From Forficula auricularia (taxonomy: Eukaryota; Arthropoda; Insecta; Dermaptera; Forficulidae): a DNA stretch of 64,000 nt. A program made the position numbers and the translations under genes. Of the stretch, positions 26,023 to 38,863 are shown piece after piece (position 1 is the stretch's first letter; each line of letters starts with the position of its first letter). The notes below the pieces were generated by a model. That model was not told the origin of the DNA. It worked only from the letters and a program-made list of their open reading frames with translations, and did not search any database. The stretch is from NCBI GenBank assembly GCA_024734495.1, contig JALMQS010000128.1, forward strand, positions 18,717,079-18,781,078, given 5' to 3'.

Positions 26023-26999
26023 TATATACAAGTGATTTAAAAAAGTATATGCTAGTCCTTGTTTCAATTTTTTAAATTTGTGTTAGACGGACCCAAGATA
26101 CCTTCCAAATATACTTTAAAAAAATTCCTGTACAATTTGAGCTCTTAATTTTAACATTAACACCTGCTTCAAAGCTTTAAATGGAAAATTACATGTAATT
26201 TTTTTAACCTGTTACTTTTTTTCTTAACTCCTGCTGATCCTTAGCCCAGAGGGGGGGGGGGCTCTTACTTATAAAGGAAATTGATGAAGTACATGCTATG
26301 GAGCCATTTTAAGGGTTATTTTAATTATAATTTTTAAAAATGATAATAGGTTGTTAAATGAAGTGAAAAACAAAAATAATACTGGACCGTCGCTTGGAAC
26401 AGTGATTCTTACCCTTTTTAAGCTGCGATTCAAATTTGAGAAATATGTTCGTGTCGCGACCGCAGCCCCCCCCCCCGTCAAAAAAATAATTAATTACTTT
26501 TTTTAGACGATACTTGAGAATTTTTTTTCAATTTTTAATGATGACTTTTTTTAACTCACTATTACTCAATATTATTTTGTAACAATTAAGATAACCAAAG
26601 GTACTATTCGATCTAATGAAAATTGAATGAAAAAGAGCGAGTTTTTCATATTTTCATTTTTTATAGTATTGAATAAATCAAACATATATCTTTCAACTTA
26701 TAATATCAAGTAAAATATTTGATTAACGACTTTGCGCGACCCAAAGAATATGCTTTGTGACCCAATTTTGGATCGCGACCCATAGGTTAAGAACCACTGG
26801 CTTAGAACACCAACTCTTAGATTTATAGATATCCAGCATTTTCCATGACAGGAAATGATCCATTTTTTCAAAAAATCGCAGTTTTTCCTTCATTAATATT
26901 TCAAATGAATTTGGATAAAGTTTACCAACGATCCGTTGCAGCTTATTTATAATAAAAGTGATAATAGGTTGTTAAATGAAGTGAAAAACAAAAATAAAC

Positions 27000-27600
27000 T
27001 GCAACGGATCGTTGCTAAACTTTATCCAAATTCATTTGAAATATTAATATGTTCTTGAGTAAAGTACATTAAAATATAATTTTACTAAAAACTTTATTTA
27101 ACCTTTTTTGTGGTCCCTAAGGTACTTAATTAGGATATTAAATTTCATCAAAATTGGTTAAGTCATTTTCAAGATATTTAGAAAAAACTAAAAAAGTACT
27201 GAAACAAAGTCCTAATGTTTGTGGACCGATATGTACCAAAAACTAATCAGCGCTTCATTTTGTTAAACTAATGGTAGATTTTCAATTTCATTTCAATCAG
27301 CGCAAAGGTGTGGAAAAAATCGTGGACGAAAAAAACGATAACACACATACATCCATCCATCCACCCGCACGCACTTCCAAAAAAAATGGCACTTTTTGGC
27401 CTCTCGACGTGATTCCAGGTAATTTTTGGCAAAACCTTCAAGTGCTAAAATTCAATCTCATTGAATACTTCAATTTGTGACCTTAATTGAGTCTATGGGT
27501 TCCGTAGTCTTTACCTGAGGAGCCTTTGAAGTCGCGCTTGCCTCGAGAGCGATTCCAATACTTTCTCCCATGCTTCGCATTGGATAAAGTAATAATACTT
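27000..27600 (+). repeat. F1 family copy
   Basis: It starts aaataaactgcaacggatcg and ends cattggataaagt. A catccatccatcc microsatellite and ggcactttttggcctctcg are inside. F1 is the main dispersed family of the window. No coding capacity is visible and the class is unknown. Confidence 0.8.
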
Positions 27601-27899
27601 GACGGTCGCTTAGAACACCAACTCTTAGATTTATAGATATCCAGCATTTTCCATGACAGGAAATGATCCATTTTTTCAAAAAATCGCAGTTTTTCCTTCA
27701 TAAAATGAAAACCAATCAAGGTAAAAACTTGATTTCTATCTCATTCTCTAGGAAATTTTATTGACTTGAACGTTTACTTGGATCACTTTTTTATAAAACT
27801 CCTAGATTTATAGATATCCAGCATTTTACGGACAGGATATGATCCGAATCCTCAAAAGTGTCATGGAAAATGCTGGATATCTATAAATTTAAAAGTTTT

Positions 27900-28240
27900 T
27901 AAGCGACTTCAAAAAAGGAGGAGGTTCTCTATTAGACTGAATATTTTTTTTTGTGCCTATGTTACCTCATAACTCCGCCAATTGTCAACCGATTTTGAAT
28001 TTTTTTTTTTGCATTGGTTCCAGTCTAGCTTCCGATTGGTCCCATTTTTTTTTCGTTTTTTTTATAGGTATTAGACCTTTTTTATTAGGTTTTTTTAGAC
28101 CTAACCTCTTTGTTTATGAACCGATTACGATGCTTCTTTTTTATCCGAAATTGGGTGTCTTAGGGATGGTGTCATATTAATTTGGCCAATATGATCACTA
28201 TTAATAACATCACTAAAAAGAGAAAAATAAATAATAATGG
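27900..28240 (+). repeat. accgacttcaaaaa-family copy
   Basis: This partial copy spans gcgacttcaaaaaaggagga to the aagagaaaaataaa region. It is inserted in the 26245-28566 foldback. Confidence 0.7.
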
Positions 28241-28742
28241 TCCAAGTAAACGTTCAAGTCAACAAGATCTCCTAAGATAATGAGATAGAAATCAAGTTAC
28301 TAGGATGAGTGGTTTTTATTTTATGAAGGAAAAACTGCGATTTTTTGAAAAAATGGATAATTTCCTGTCATGGAAAATGCTGGATATCTATAAATCTAAG
28401 AGTTGGTATTCTAATCGACGGTCCAGTATTATTTTTGTTTTTCACTTCATTTAACAACCTATTATCATTTTTAAAAAATTATAATTAAAATAACCCTTAA
28501 AATGGCTCCATAGCATGTACTTCATCAATTTCCTTTATAGGTAAGAGCCTTCCCCCCCCCCCGATAAAAAAATTGGACCAAAAAGTTGGCCGGCAATATC
28601 CGGATTATTAAACTTTGAGCTATTCTCAGTTAATATTAGTAGATAAAGTGCGGTCCTCATATTTTGCACACTCAACTCCATCCAGCGCCTGCACCATGTG
28701 CCCATCAAACCTTCAATCCTTCAAAATCTGTGTAGTCTGATG

Positions 28743-28842
28743 GCTATTGTCTACACACAAGAGAGGCTATTGTCTACACATAAGAGAGGCTATTGTCTAC
28801 ACACAAGAGAGACTTATTGTCTACACACAAGTGAGGCTTAAC
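28743..28842 (+). repeat. Minisatellite, four units of about 23-25 bp
   Basis: gtctacacacaagagaggct is repeated four times with small changes. Confidence 0.85.
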
Positions 28843-28924
28843 ATTTTTTTGCCCATGGCCGTCTTTGGTTTGAGGGTCTTTGTGCCCACATCTCTATGGT
28901 TCAAAAGTAGAACAATACCTATAA

Positions 28925-29490
28925 GCGAGCGTACCCGCCAAACGTACGTAAGTAAGATCCGTCGAGTGCGATTCATAAAAGGTATATGTTTGGCACCAAC
29001 TTCAAAAAGTAATTTCATGTTAATATTTCGTCGTTTAGTTGTAACTAAATAAGTTAATAATTATTTTATACCTTTTAGTGTATTTTATTTGTTGCATTTA
29101 ATTTTTTGAAGTCGGTTTTTATTTTTTTCTTAAAAATTATTATTATTTTTCTCTTTTTAGTGATGTTATTAATAGTGATCATATCATCAGAACTTGACCA
29201 AATTAATATGACACCATCCCTAAGACACACTCCTTCGGATAAAAAAAGAACCATCGAAATCGGTTCATAAACAAAGAGGTTAGGTCTAAACAAACCTAAT
29301 AAAAAAGGTCTAATACCTATGAAAAAAAAACGAAAAAAAAATGGGACCAATCCGAAGCTAGACTGGACCCAATGCAAAAAAAATTCAAAATCGGTTGACA
29401 ATTGGCGGAGTTACGAGGTAACATAGGCACAAAAAAAAAGAAAAAAAATTCAGTCGAATAGAGAACCTCCTCCTTTTTTGAAGTCGGTTA
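28925..29490 (-). repeat. accgacttcaaaaa-family copy with half of the foldback unit
   Basis: It ends with gaacctcctccttttttgaa at about 29465-29485. The foldback partner is represented by one arm only (28990-29120). Confidence 0.7.
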
Positions 29491-30079
29491 AAAAGTAGAA
29501 TTATAATTTATAATGAGTTTTAAGTTGGAGTCACAGTAAGGAAATCGATAAAATAATTTGAGTTAAAACTAAAAGTTTTCTATCTCGATATATTTCGGGT
29601 GATTATCAGGAGGTTTACAGAAACTAAAGATAAAGTTAAATGTATTGAATTTATGTATATATGTGTATTTTTTTGGTTTGAGAGATGAGATAGAGAAGGT
29701 TGGTGAGTATTGGTATTGAATGAATTATTTGAAATAATTACGATGGAAGAGTAGGAAGGCCATGTTTGAGTTTTATTTGAAGATTCGAGAAATGTGCATA
29801 AAGGGTAGGTACTTTGAATACAATTGGAAGTGTAATTTATTGTTATTAAGAGGTTATTGAACTAGAGGTCAGTGTGATATAAACAAAAACAAAAAAATGT
29901 TTTACCATCAATTAACTCCTCGTTCCCTAAGTTTTATAGAATTATAATTGTTTAGTCAATATTTTTTTAAACAAAATCCTTGGTTTTATTTTTATTTTAA
30001 TTTTAGCTCTACACTAAGATGACTTTTGGCGGGACACTCGCGATTATTAACAATTTGTCCCGTGTCCCGCGGCTTTTTA

Positions 30080-30667
30080 AGAAAGTCCCGATTTTTAGAA
30101 AGAATGCTAAAAAATGATATTTTTAATAAGGTATCATTATTAAAAAAATATATTGATAAGGAAAAGGTTAAATCTTGGGCTTCAGCAGCAATCACAATAG
30201 AGAATAAATGGTTAGAAACATTTCATCATTTTGAAACAAAAAAAATACATGTTCACCACAATTATTCATAATTAGTAGAGATTGTTGTGTTGGTGCAAGG
30301 TGAAACATCTTTAATAAAGATAAGAGTAAATAAATATTATATTTAATATACATTTACTATGAGCTAAGGATTCTTGGTCACTTGTTTCAGATTAAAATTA
30401 AAAAATTAAAAGTTGTAAAAAATTTTTCAATATAGGTATATATATTGAAAAAATTTTTACATCTTTTAATTTTTTAATTTTAATGTGAAACAAGAATCCT
30501 TAACTCATAGTAAATGTATATTAAATATAATATTTATTTACTCTTATCTTTACAATTATTCATTAAAAATTGCATTAAAAATTTCTTACCAGGAACGTGT
30601 TTTTTTTTCTACCGTAAATAAAGTGTGGACCTCTGATAAATCACAATTAAGTGTTGAGAATTTATAA
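30080..30667 (+). pseudogene. Second hAT transposase relic, split by a foldback insertion
   Basis: The frame to 30271 contains VKSWASAAITIENKWLETFH, equivalent to the RWVEIFRHF region of the 7468 relic. After the foldback, VWTSDKSQLSVENL (about 30620-30665) matches its WSSEKSQLSVKTL. The relic has stops and a 240-bp palindrome between the halves, so it is dead. Confidence 0.65.
30310..30550. repeat. Palindromic foldback (MITE-like) inside the hAT relic
   Basis: The left arm, which includes aagataagagtaaataaata and continues through tttactatgagctaaggatt, is repeated inverted in the right half, with a small centre near 30432. The string acaattattcat occurs just outside the right end and again near 30257, so the insertion may have been accompanied by a small rearrangement. 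Confidence 0.7.
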
Positions 30668-31888
30668 TTAAGTTTATTAATAATTACTAGGGCAGCTCTA
30701 GTGTACCGAGTCTTGAAAAAGTTTTCACTTTTTTATTATTAAATGTGGGGGTGAGGGATGAAAATAACGACAAAGAGCGTGGATAGAATGATCTCTCTTT
30801 CTTTAGAGCTAAGGTGTATTGCAAGGATGTCAGATACAAGTTCAAACCTGTTTCAGACTATTAAAGATTATTTTTTTAATTTCTATTATTCTAAGAATGG
30901 CCTTTTGCAATCGGAGCAAAGCGATACTCGTTATATAGAGAGAGAATATTCAATTGGACTTCATTAAAGCAAATACTTTTGCCCACATATCTTTTAGTTC
31001 ATCTTTCACCATTAATTTTTTAATGCAATTTATAGATTTTAAATTAAAGTCATGGGTCGAGTACATATAAATGAATTCACTTTTTAATCTCATAAAATCA
31101 AAGTATTTTCCACAAGATAGCTGAAGTGATTAAAATAGAAATTTTGGATTAAATTTGCTAACTTTAAAAAGCTCCGTAAATTTTAAATTTTTTATATCTT
31201 TAACTGAATTAGCTGTATAGTACCTATTTATTGAAAGATTTTTTTAAATTTTACAAATTTTCAAATATAACAAGGATGAAATTACTCTTAATATTTTGAA
31301 ATTCATCCATTAACCATTGCTAGGTATAAATATAATAGGGTAGTGGAAAGCGATGTCGACTTTGGAACCCACAAATGGAAAAATTTCCTATGAACCTAGT
31401 TTATCAGGAATAATACTAAGTGTCTTATTTATGAAAATGGATTGTTCCCCTAATGAAGTGTGAATTTTAGTGTCCCTATAAATTCTTTTATCCTAGTTAA
31501 ATTACATCTAATATTCTAATTTCTAAATAAATATTTGTGTAAATCTTATTGTTTTCCCTTTTTAGTTCATTGTTTCTCTAATTTAACCACATATTGTTAA
31601 ACAAAATAAATTGAAGGAAAAATCAAAAATTTTCCAAGACTCGTTAAGCCGTATGCACAATTTTTAGGATTTTTCTAAATATTTATGCCAATTTCCTTGG
31701 TGAAAGTTTTTTCTTATGCCATGTATACTCTCCTTTAGCCAAATAATTCTTCATTTAAAAAATGGCTTAGGTCCTATAAACATGGGATAACAACGGAAGG
31801 TTGAGTGGTCCTTTTGAACAAAATAATTTGGGACTTATTTGCCACCTTCATTAATCTCATTAAGCTATTAAAATGAACATTATATATG

Positions 31889-32163
31889 TTATATGAGAAT
31901 TTATTTATTTAAGGACAATTCTATCAAAGATCCTAGTAGATTATTTTGTATATACCTATTATATGTCAGAAGGTTTCACCCTCAGGAGTCGAACCCGAGA
32001 GCTAAAACACGCTATCCGGGTAGATAGGCTAACTGCCCGGATAGCGTGTTAGCGCTCGGATTCGACTACTGAGAGGGCGAAACCTTCTGACATATAATAT
32101 ATACATACTATTCTACTAAAATCTTTGATAAAATTGTCCTTAAATAAATAAATTCTCATATAA
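31889..32163. repeat. Foldback with tRNA-like sequence in its arms
   Basis: Inverted arms of about 135 bp extend from ttatatgag to ctcatataa. The left arm read on the minus strand has ttagcctatcta followed by a perfect B box GGTTCGACTCC (31985-31995), preceded by the spacing of a tRNA-like head. The right arm carries a decayed B box. A degenerate relative is at 53770-53900. Confidence 0.7.
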
Positions 32164-32955
32164 TTAAAATACAGGTATGAAATCCGGAAGTTGTTCTTTT
32201 TTTGAAAAAAATTTTCCATGCATTTTTTCAAAGAGATAAGACACTCAAATTTTCATATTATATATGTTCTTAAAATTTATTTCATCATGCACCTGGGAAA
32301 TCTTCACTTTAGGCTTACATCATTTCGAAGATAGAAATCTCAGGAAATCGAAAATTTTGGCACTTATAATGACTGAATGAGTCAAAAAATAACAAACTAT
32401 ATTAACTAAAATTTTCTTTTCTGTTAATACCGTCCCTAAATTTCTCTTAAAGGGACCCCATTGGTATACTAAATAAAGTGCCATGAGCTTCCACTTGGCT
32501 TATGGAAAGACGGCTCTAGGTGTTGACCAGTTTAATGTCAACTGAGTTGACCTGATCTATATCTATTATCATTTGAAAACGCGTTTGAGGCTAAAAATCG
32601 AAACGCCTTGAGTAAACCTATAGACAGAGATTTAGCAAATTATTTTTTTAGTTCCTCATAAGTGGGTCTAATCTGAAAGAATACACTACCACAAGCAAAT
32701 TTTAAACAAATTCATTTCTTGTTTTAATCGAAAAATAGTTAAAGTAAAATTCCTGGAGATAAAATTTGAAACTTTTCATGACATGGTACGGTCTCTTCAA
32801 GTTTTGCAGATGATATACATAGGAATGAGCTGGAGCATAAATAAAAAACAAGTTTTTGAAGTGAAACTTTTTTTCAATTTATTAAATTAATTAATTTAGC
32901 TCTTTTAAAATTTCCTTATAGTTTATTATTGATAATTTAGATATTTTTAATTAAC

Positions 32956-33218
32956 TGTGGGTCAGTTGCTAGAGTGTCGGGTCGCTGACTCGGAGTTCAC
33001 TGGTTCGAGACCGAGTCTCGGCAGATAGATATTTGCAGTCGCCTCCTCTTGGAAAGCAATGGCAACCTACCAAGAGTATAATTGGCTGTAAACCTCTCCA
33101 AATTAGCCGTTCGAAACCGGCGTTAAAAAGTAGGTCCCGTATATCTGTGTAAAACAACTAAACACACTCAGCACAGACATATGTGGAGAGGCGCCGACAC
33201 CCGTTTCGGGTATGGCAC
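32956..33218 (+). mobile_element. tRNA-derived SINE, second family
   Basis: The head has an A-box-like gtcagttgctagagtg and a B box GGTTCGAGACC at 33002-33012. The body ends with caccc/cgtttcgggtatggcac. A 3' fragment of the same family lies at 20263-20338. The element shares no obvious body sequence with the SINE at 6269-6496. Confidence 0.75.
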
Positions 33219-33234
33219 TCTAAGAAGAATTAAT

Positions 33235-34030
33235 TTTAATAAAAATAATTTTTAAGAAAAAATAAAAACCGACTTCAAAAAATTAAATGCAACAAATAAA
33301 ATACACTAAAAGGTATAAAATAATTATCTTATTTAGTTACAATTAAACGACGAAATATTAACATGAAATTACTTTTTGAAGTCGGTACCAAACAAACTAT
33401 ATCTATAAGCGAGCGTACCCGCCAAACGTATACTAAGTAAGATCCGTCGAGTGCGATTCATAAAAGGTATATATGTTTGGCACCAACTTCAAAAAGTAAT
33501 TTCATGTTAATATTTCGTCGTTTAGTTGTAACTAAATAAGATGATTATTTTATACCTTTTAGTGTATTTTATTTGTTGCATTTAATTTTTTGAAGTCGGT
33601 TTTTATTTTTTTCTTAAAAATTATTATTTATTTTTCTCTTTTTAGTGATGTTATTAATAGTGATCATATCATCAGAACTTGACCAAATTAATATGACACC
33701 ATCCCTAAGACACCCCCTTTCGGATAAAAAAAGAAGCATCGTAATCGGTTCATAAACAAAGAGGTTAGGTCTAAAAAAACCTAATAAAAAAGGTCTAATA
33801 CCTATAAAAAAAACGAAAAAAAAATGGGACCAATCGGAAGCTAGACTGGAACCAATGCAAAAAAAATTTTCAAAATCGGTTGACAATTGGCGGAGATATG
33901 AGGTAACATATGCACAAAAAAAAAAAAAAATATTCAGTCGAATAGAGAACCTCCTCCTTTTTAACCGACTTCAAAAAAGGAGGAGGTTCTCTATTCGACT
34001 GAATTTTTTTTTTTTTTGTGCCTATGTTAC
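33235..34030 (-). repeat. accgacttcaaaaa-family copy with full foldback unit and end duplication
   Basis: The foldback unit is at about 33265-33605. The long body runs to about 33963, followed by a short inverted duplicate of its own end (33963-34045). Confidence 0.7.
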
Positions 34031-34696
34031 CTCATATCTCCGCCAATGTTTCATGAAGTGTTTTTTTTTATTCTTTGTCTTTTAGCGTCGGTAAGAATGC
34101 AATGTCGCCAGATCCGAGAAACGACGCATTGAAAATATTTTTGCCTTTCTGCGCATGTGAGAATAGGGGAAAGAGTGAACTGCATCTAACCTATATTAGG
34201 GAACGTCCTTAAAACATTGAGATTTATATATAGCTATTTATATGTAGCTACTGTTAGAAAACAACAATTTCGCCTGATAACTTTTTTTCTCTAAAATGAG
34301 AAATCTGAAAATCTACTTTGAAGTTTTCGAAAAATAAAAGTACTAATTTTAAATTTTGAATCTGGAACTAGATTTCAAGATTTCCGAAAAAATAATCATC
34401 ATTTTGGTCCATTTTCGACTCCATTTTCATTAGAAATAAATTTTCTACTTGCAAACTTTCTGTTTGAATGTTCTAGAACAGTGGTTCCCAACCTGGGGGC
34501 GATCGCCCCCCAAGAGCGATTTGGGTTGTCAGGGGGGCAATAAATAAGTAAGGGGCGATTGGGGGGCGATGAGTATTCAAAGGGGGGAAAATTAAAATAC
34601 ACTCACGTGCAAAGAAATGGAATCCCTTCCATCGCGAGTTATTAAATTATTATTAATAATTTGACACTGTTACTGAGTTTCTGATCCTGTTTTATT

Positions 34697-35274
34697 TGAG
34701 AATCTGAAGGATCGCAAGTTGGAACTTGCGTATCTTACAGATATTTTTGAAAATATGAATGAAGTCAATATAAGGCTTCAAGGAAACATGATGAAACTTA
34801 CCAAAGGCAAAGGAATTATTTCATCATTCATCGCCAAGTTAGATATTCACAAGGTAAATATTGGCCGTAAAGAGCTGATTCAGTTTCCGACCCTTAAAAA
34901 GTGTTCAGTGTCAGATAACGAGACTCCTGAACTCACAGAAGACAAAATACTAATTTTTACTAATCACCTTGACCAGTTAAAAACTGACATGGAATGAAGA
35001 TTTGAAGATTTGACAACTTACAAATTCCTGATTGGATTCTAGATCCTTTCTTGCTTGAAGCTGTGGATAAGCTTAATAGCTCTTTGTAGACGGAATTTCT
35101 AGATCTGAAGTATTACTGTGAGACGAAAATCATTTTCAAGCAGAGCGGTTACGAGTTAGCCTGGGTGAAGCTTATGGACACTTATCCACAACTCTGGGGA
35201 AAAATTGAACCATTACTCATCTCATTCCCGTCAACATATTTAGTTGAAAAAGGATTTAGTTCTCTTGTCCAGCC
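34697..35274 (+). pseudogene. ZBED5/FAM200-like hAT transposase, 3' part
   Basis: Residues such as LAYLTDIFENMNEVNIRLQG and MMKLTKGKGIISSFIAKLDI match the well-known middle part of ZBED5-type hAT proteins. After a stop near 34995, other frames give PDWILDPFLLEAVDKL, LMDTYPQLWGKIEPLL and SFPSTYLVEKGFSSLV, the C-terminal dimerisation motif. At least two stops or frameshifts are present. The copy ends where the foldback begins. Confidence 0.8.
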
Positions 35275-35275
35275 A

Positions 35276-36865
35276 GAGGCGTAGCCAAGGGGGGAGGCAG
35301 AACCCCCCACCCCCAAGGGTCGAGTTCATGGGATGAATAACGGCAACGACAAACCGTTTCCTATGGAAAACCGTTATTAATTATATTTCATATGTTTAAT
35401 CAAGAATTTTTTTTTAATTTCTTGAAGTACCTTTTTAGTCGAGTAAAATTGTTCTTTGAAGGGTAGTTGTAATTTCTTCAACCCTTTATGTTTTTGGGTG
35501 TGCTGAATCCGAATCTGAGGTGGCGGAACATTGTCAAATGCCAAAGATGTAAAAAATCTCATTTTTTGGCAGTTTTTTGCTTATAACTCGAAAACTATCA
35601 ACTTTTCATAAATAACCCACCTATTCAAAATGAAAGTACATAAAATTTCCTACAAATTTCATTTTTGGGTTTTTTTTCTCCCACCAACCGTTCGGGCTCA
35701 AACGCTAGTTGAAAATTGGAGTATTTTTTTTTTGTTTTCGCAAATTCCAAAAACTCACACTTTTTTCGATATATTCCCATTTTGACCATGAAAGAGCACG
35801 TTTTCGACAAAGACCATTCTATACATTTTTAAAATAAATTACAATTCAAACAAAGTTACATAATTGAATAATGGTAACCCGTGCCGCAATGAGGTTGAAA
35901 TTTTGAAAAACTCAAATTTTTTGCAAAAAATCGCAGTTTTTCCTTCATAAAATGAAAACCACTCATTCTAGAAACTTGAGTCCTATCTCATTCTCTAGGG
36001 AATTTTTTGATAAAACTCTTAAATTTATAGATATCCAGGATTTCCCATGACAAGATAATATGATCCGAATCCTCAAAAGTGTCATGGAAAATGCTAGATA
36101 TCTATAAATCTAAGAGTTTTAACAAAAAAGTGGTCCAAGGAAACGTTTAAGTCAAGAAAGTTTCATTGAGAATGAGATGAGAATCAAGTTTCTAGGCTGA
36201 GTGGTTTTCATTTTATGAAGAAAAAACTGTGATTTTTCGCAAAAAAATTCAGTTTTTCAAAAGTTCATCTTTGGGTTACCATTATCCACTTAAGATGAAA
36301 CTTTGAATTGTAAAAATTTTAATCTAGTTTAAAAATGTGTAGAGTGGTCTTTGGCGAAAACGTGCTCTTTCATGGTCAAAATGGATAAAAATCGAAAAAA
36401 ATGCGAGTTTTTGGGATTTACGGAAAAAAATATACTCCAATTTTCAACTAGCGCTTGAGCCCGAACGAACGGTTGGTCGGAAAAAAAAACCTAAATCATG
36501 AAATTTATTAGAAATTTTATGAACTTTCATTTTGCATAGGAAGATTATTTACAAAAATTTGATAGTTTTCCAGTTATAAGCAAAAAAAAAAACCGCCAAA
36601 AAATGAGATTTTTCACCTTTTTTGGCATTTTTGACAATGTTTCGTCACGAAATTTTTTTAGCAAACAAGTTTGGGATTTAGCACACCAAAAAACATGAAG
36701 GGTCGAAGAAATTACAACTAGCCCAAAACCTTCCGAGTAAAAACACAATTTAACTGGACTAAGTATTTGATTTAATAAAAAAAAAATTCCCACTAAATAT
36801 TTTGCTTTGTGGATTGACCCCCCCCCCCCCCCTTGAAAAATTTCCAGCTCCTCACAAAACATGAT
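35276..36865. repeat. Giant foldback of about 1.6 kb nested in the hAT element
   Basis: The two halves are inverted copies around about 36072. For example cattttgaccatgaaagagc near 35790 has its inverse near 36375, and ggatatctataaat-type motifs pair around the centre. Fragments of the same family occur at 26820-26890, 27600-27900 and 28320-28450. The ends are G- or C-run rich (35290-35325, 36818-36832). Confidence 0.8.
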
Positions 36866-36989
36866 TATTTACACTTTACTTCAAATTAAAATTAGGCATA
36901 CAATGAAAATGAAAAGGGGGCGATAGGTGTTAGTCAACCTCCAGAAAGGGGCAATGAGCCATAAAAGGTTGGGAACCACTGTTCTAGAA

Positions 36990-38863
36990 CAACAATTAGA
37001 TACCGATCTGAAAGAAATATTGAATATTATCTCTTTATTAGAATTTTATATTAATTATCTAGCCAGGAAGAAAATAAACAAATATACCTAGTACGAATAC
37101 ATAATATCACTTTTTGTAAGTATGATAGGTATTTATTTACATATAAGAGAAGCCATTTTCAAGTATAAAATTTACGAAAAGTAAAATTGGAAGCTTCGCG
37201 GTCCGAGGCAATTTTTTTCTTCAAATGTGGCCTGTGTAAGCCAAAGGTTAGACACCCCTGACTTAAACATTACTCGTAAATTATATAAAACAACCTATGT
37301 GAAGTGTATAGAATTGAACTAAGAAGAAATAATTTAAGAAAAACAACGACTAATGACTGAGGAAATTATAGAATAATGAAATGTTAATTTTCTTGACTTG
37401 CTACTGTAAAAACTATCACCAAAAGATTAAAATAAATATTTAGATAGATTGTTTGTCGGACAGTGAATGGCCATTAAGGGCCCTAAAGGCCGGATGTGTC
37501 CTGAGATTTTCCCTTTCATAATAAACAAAAATGTATATTGTGGAAAGGAAAAAAGCAAAATACATCAACACTAAATGTTATGAACATGGATTTTTTCAAA
37601 AGTTTCTAATGTAAAGATTCTCAAATTGTGGTAGCCATAAGGTACATTTCATTGTTTCAAGTATCTCATAGAAATGTAACAAAAATACAAAATTGTAATT
37701 ACATTTAAGGTTGTTTGTCACATAATTGAAATAACTTTAATAATTTTTATTTATTTATATAAATTTACTATACAGTTTCTGTCACCCATGTTTAAGCTTT
37801 TTTAGTAGTAAATTAATATCGATATATTTTTTGAAATTATCAATAAGAACTTCCTGATTCTTCATTGCGATTAATAGATTTTACACTTAGTGTACTTATA
37901 TGTATATAGACGTTCATTCATCTAGGATTTTTCCAATCGCTAGCAGGAGGAAAAGAAATCAAGTTCTGAATTACTTTTTTTTATTTTTGATATTTATCAA
38001 TTTGCCAAATACTTTCAATTCTGTATATCAAACTGTAATATTAATATAATTTTTACAAATGTCTAACATTCTATCGATAGACATTCAGTAGCAGATTGAA
38101 TAAGAGTGCCACAACAAATTCATAGATAGATATTAATACCAATTTCATTTTCGAGTCTGCATACATTATTTCTCATTCCTTTAACCCTTTAAAAATTAGT
38201 GTCACAATTATCAATACAAAAAACATACAGGTGGCCTCTAATTACGAAGATTTGTGACGATGATACAGTGTCACAATCAGGATCTTGAGCTGTTCACTTC
38301 CTTCGAAAAGGATCAAAGATGGAAATCTCTTGTATTGTATTAGTTTTTAATAATAAAATTAAGGATAAGATGAAAACTTTTATCAAGAAGCTCAATTAGG
38401 CAAGGCCTTAATAAAATCAATTAAAAAAATGATGTTTTAGCATTTTTGAACAGGAGGTTATGAAGTTAGAGAGGCCGTTCTGACTTGGACGAATTTAAGG
38501 AGGTACTTTCGCGACAATCCACACAAAAAGTTGTAGCCTCGCAACCACTCTATAAATATAAACGGTGCTAAAATTTTAGGTTATGTGTTTTTAAAGTGAG
38601 TGTACTTTTTACTACTATATTCTCTTATGAATGGATCGTTTCCAAGCCATTGATATTATATCTCCTCCACTAAAAATAATCGCCCAAATAATTTTTTTTA
38701 TTTTTTATCAAAACTACAAGGTAAAAAATTTCAATTTTTTTTAAGTTACTCCGAATATATTATTCTAACAAATATTAGTTTTTCATCAATATGGTGAAAG
38801 TCCTTCAATGAAAAAAAATAAAATATTGATCATTTTCCCACCCTTTCCCTATCTACCATATTT
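36990..38863. other. AT-rich DNA, nothing recognised
   Basis: No exon, hairpin or family repeat was seen apart from short gcggtccgaggcaattt-like repeat debris at about 37195-37265. Confidence 0.4.

Larger units (their letters stand above)
26245..28566. repeat. Foldback of about 2.3 kb with nested repeats
   Basis: The ends are inverted: ctatggagccattttaaggg near 26300 has its inverse near 28500, and outside these lie a G run (about 26249-26259) and a C run (about 28550-28562). Inside are F1 fragments (26895-27600) and an accgacttc-family copy (27900-28240). Confidence 0.7.
34479..36981. mobile_element. Complete hAT element with 8-bp duplications TTCTAGAA
   Basis: TTCTAGAA is exactly duplicated at 34471-34478 and 36982-36989. 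The termini CAGTGGTTCCCAACCT are the well-known hAT (Charlie/ZBED5-like) inverted repeats. The left side holds a transposase relic (34697-35274) and the middle is filled by a foldback of about 1.6 kb (35276-36865). G and C runs lie next to both ends. Confidence 0.9.

Noticed and set aside
33000..33015. tRNA gene
   Set aside because: Same reasoning: it is the head of a SINE with a 3' body and a second copy.
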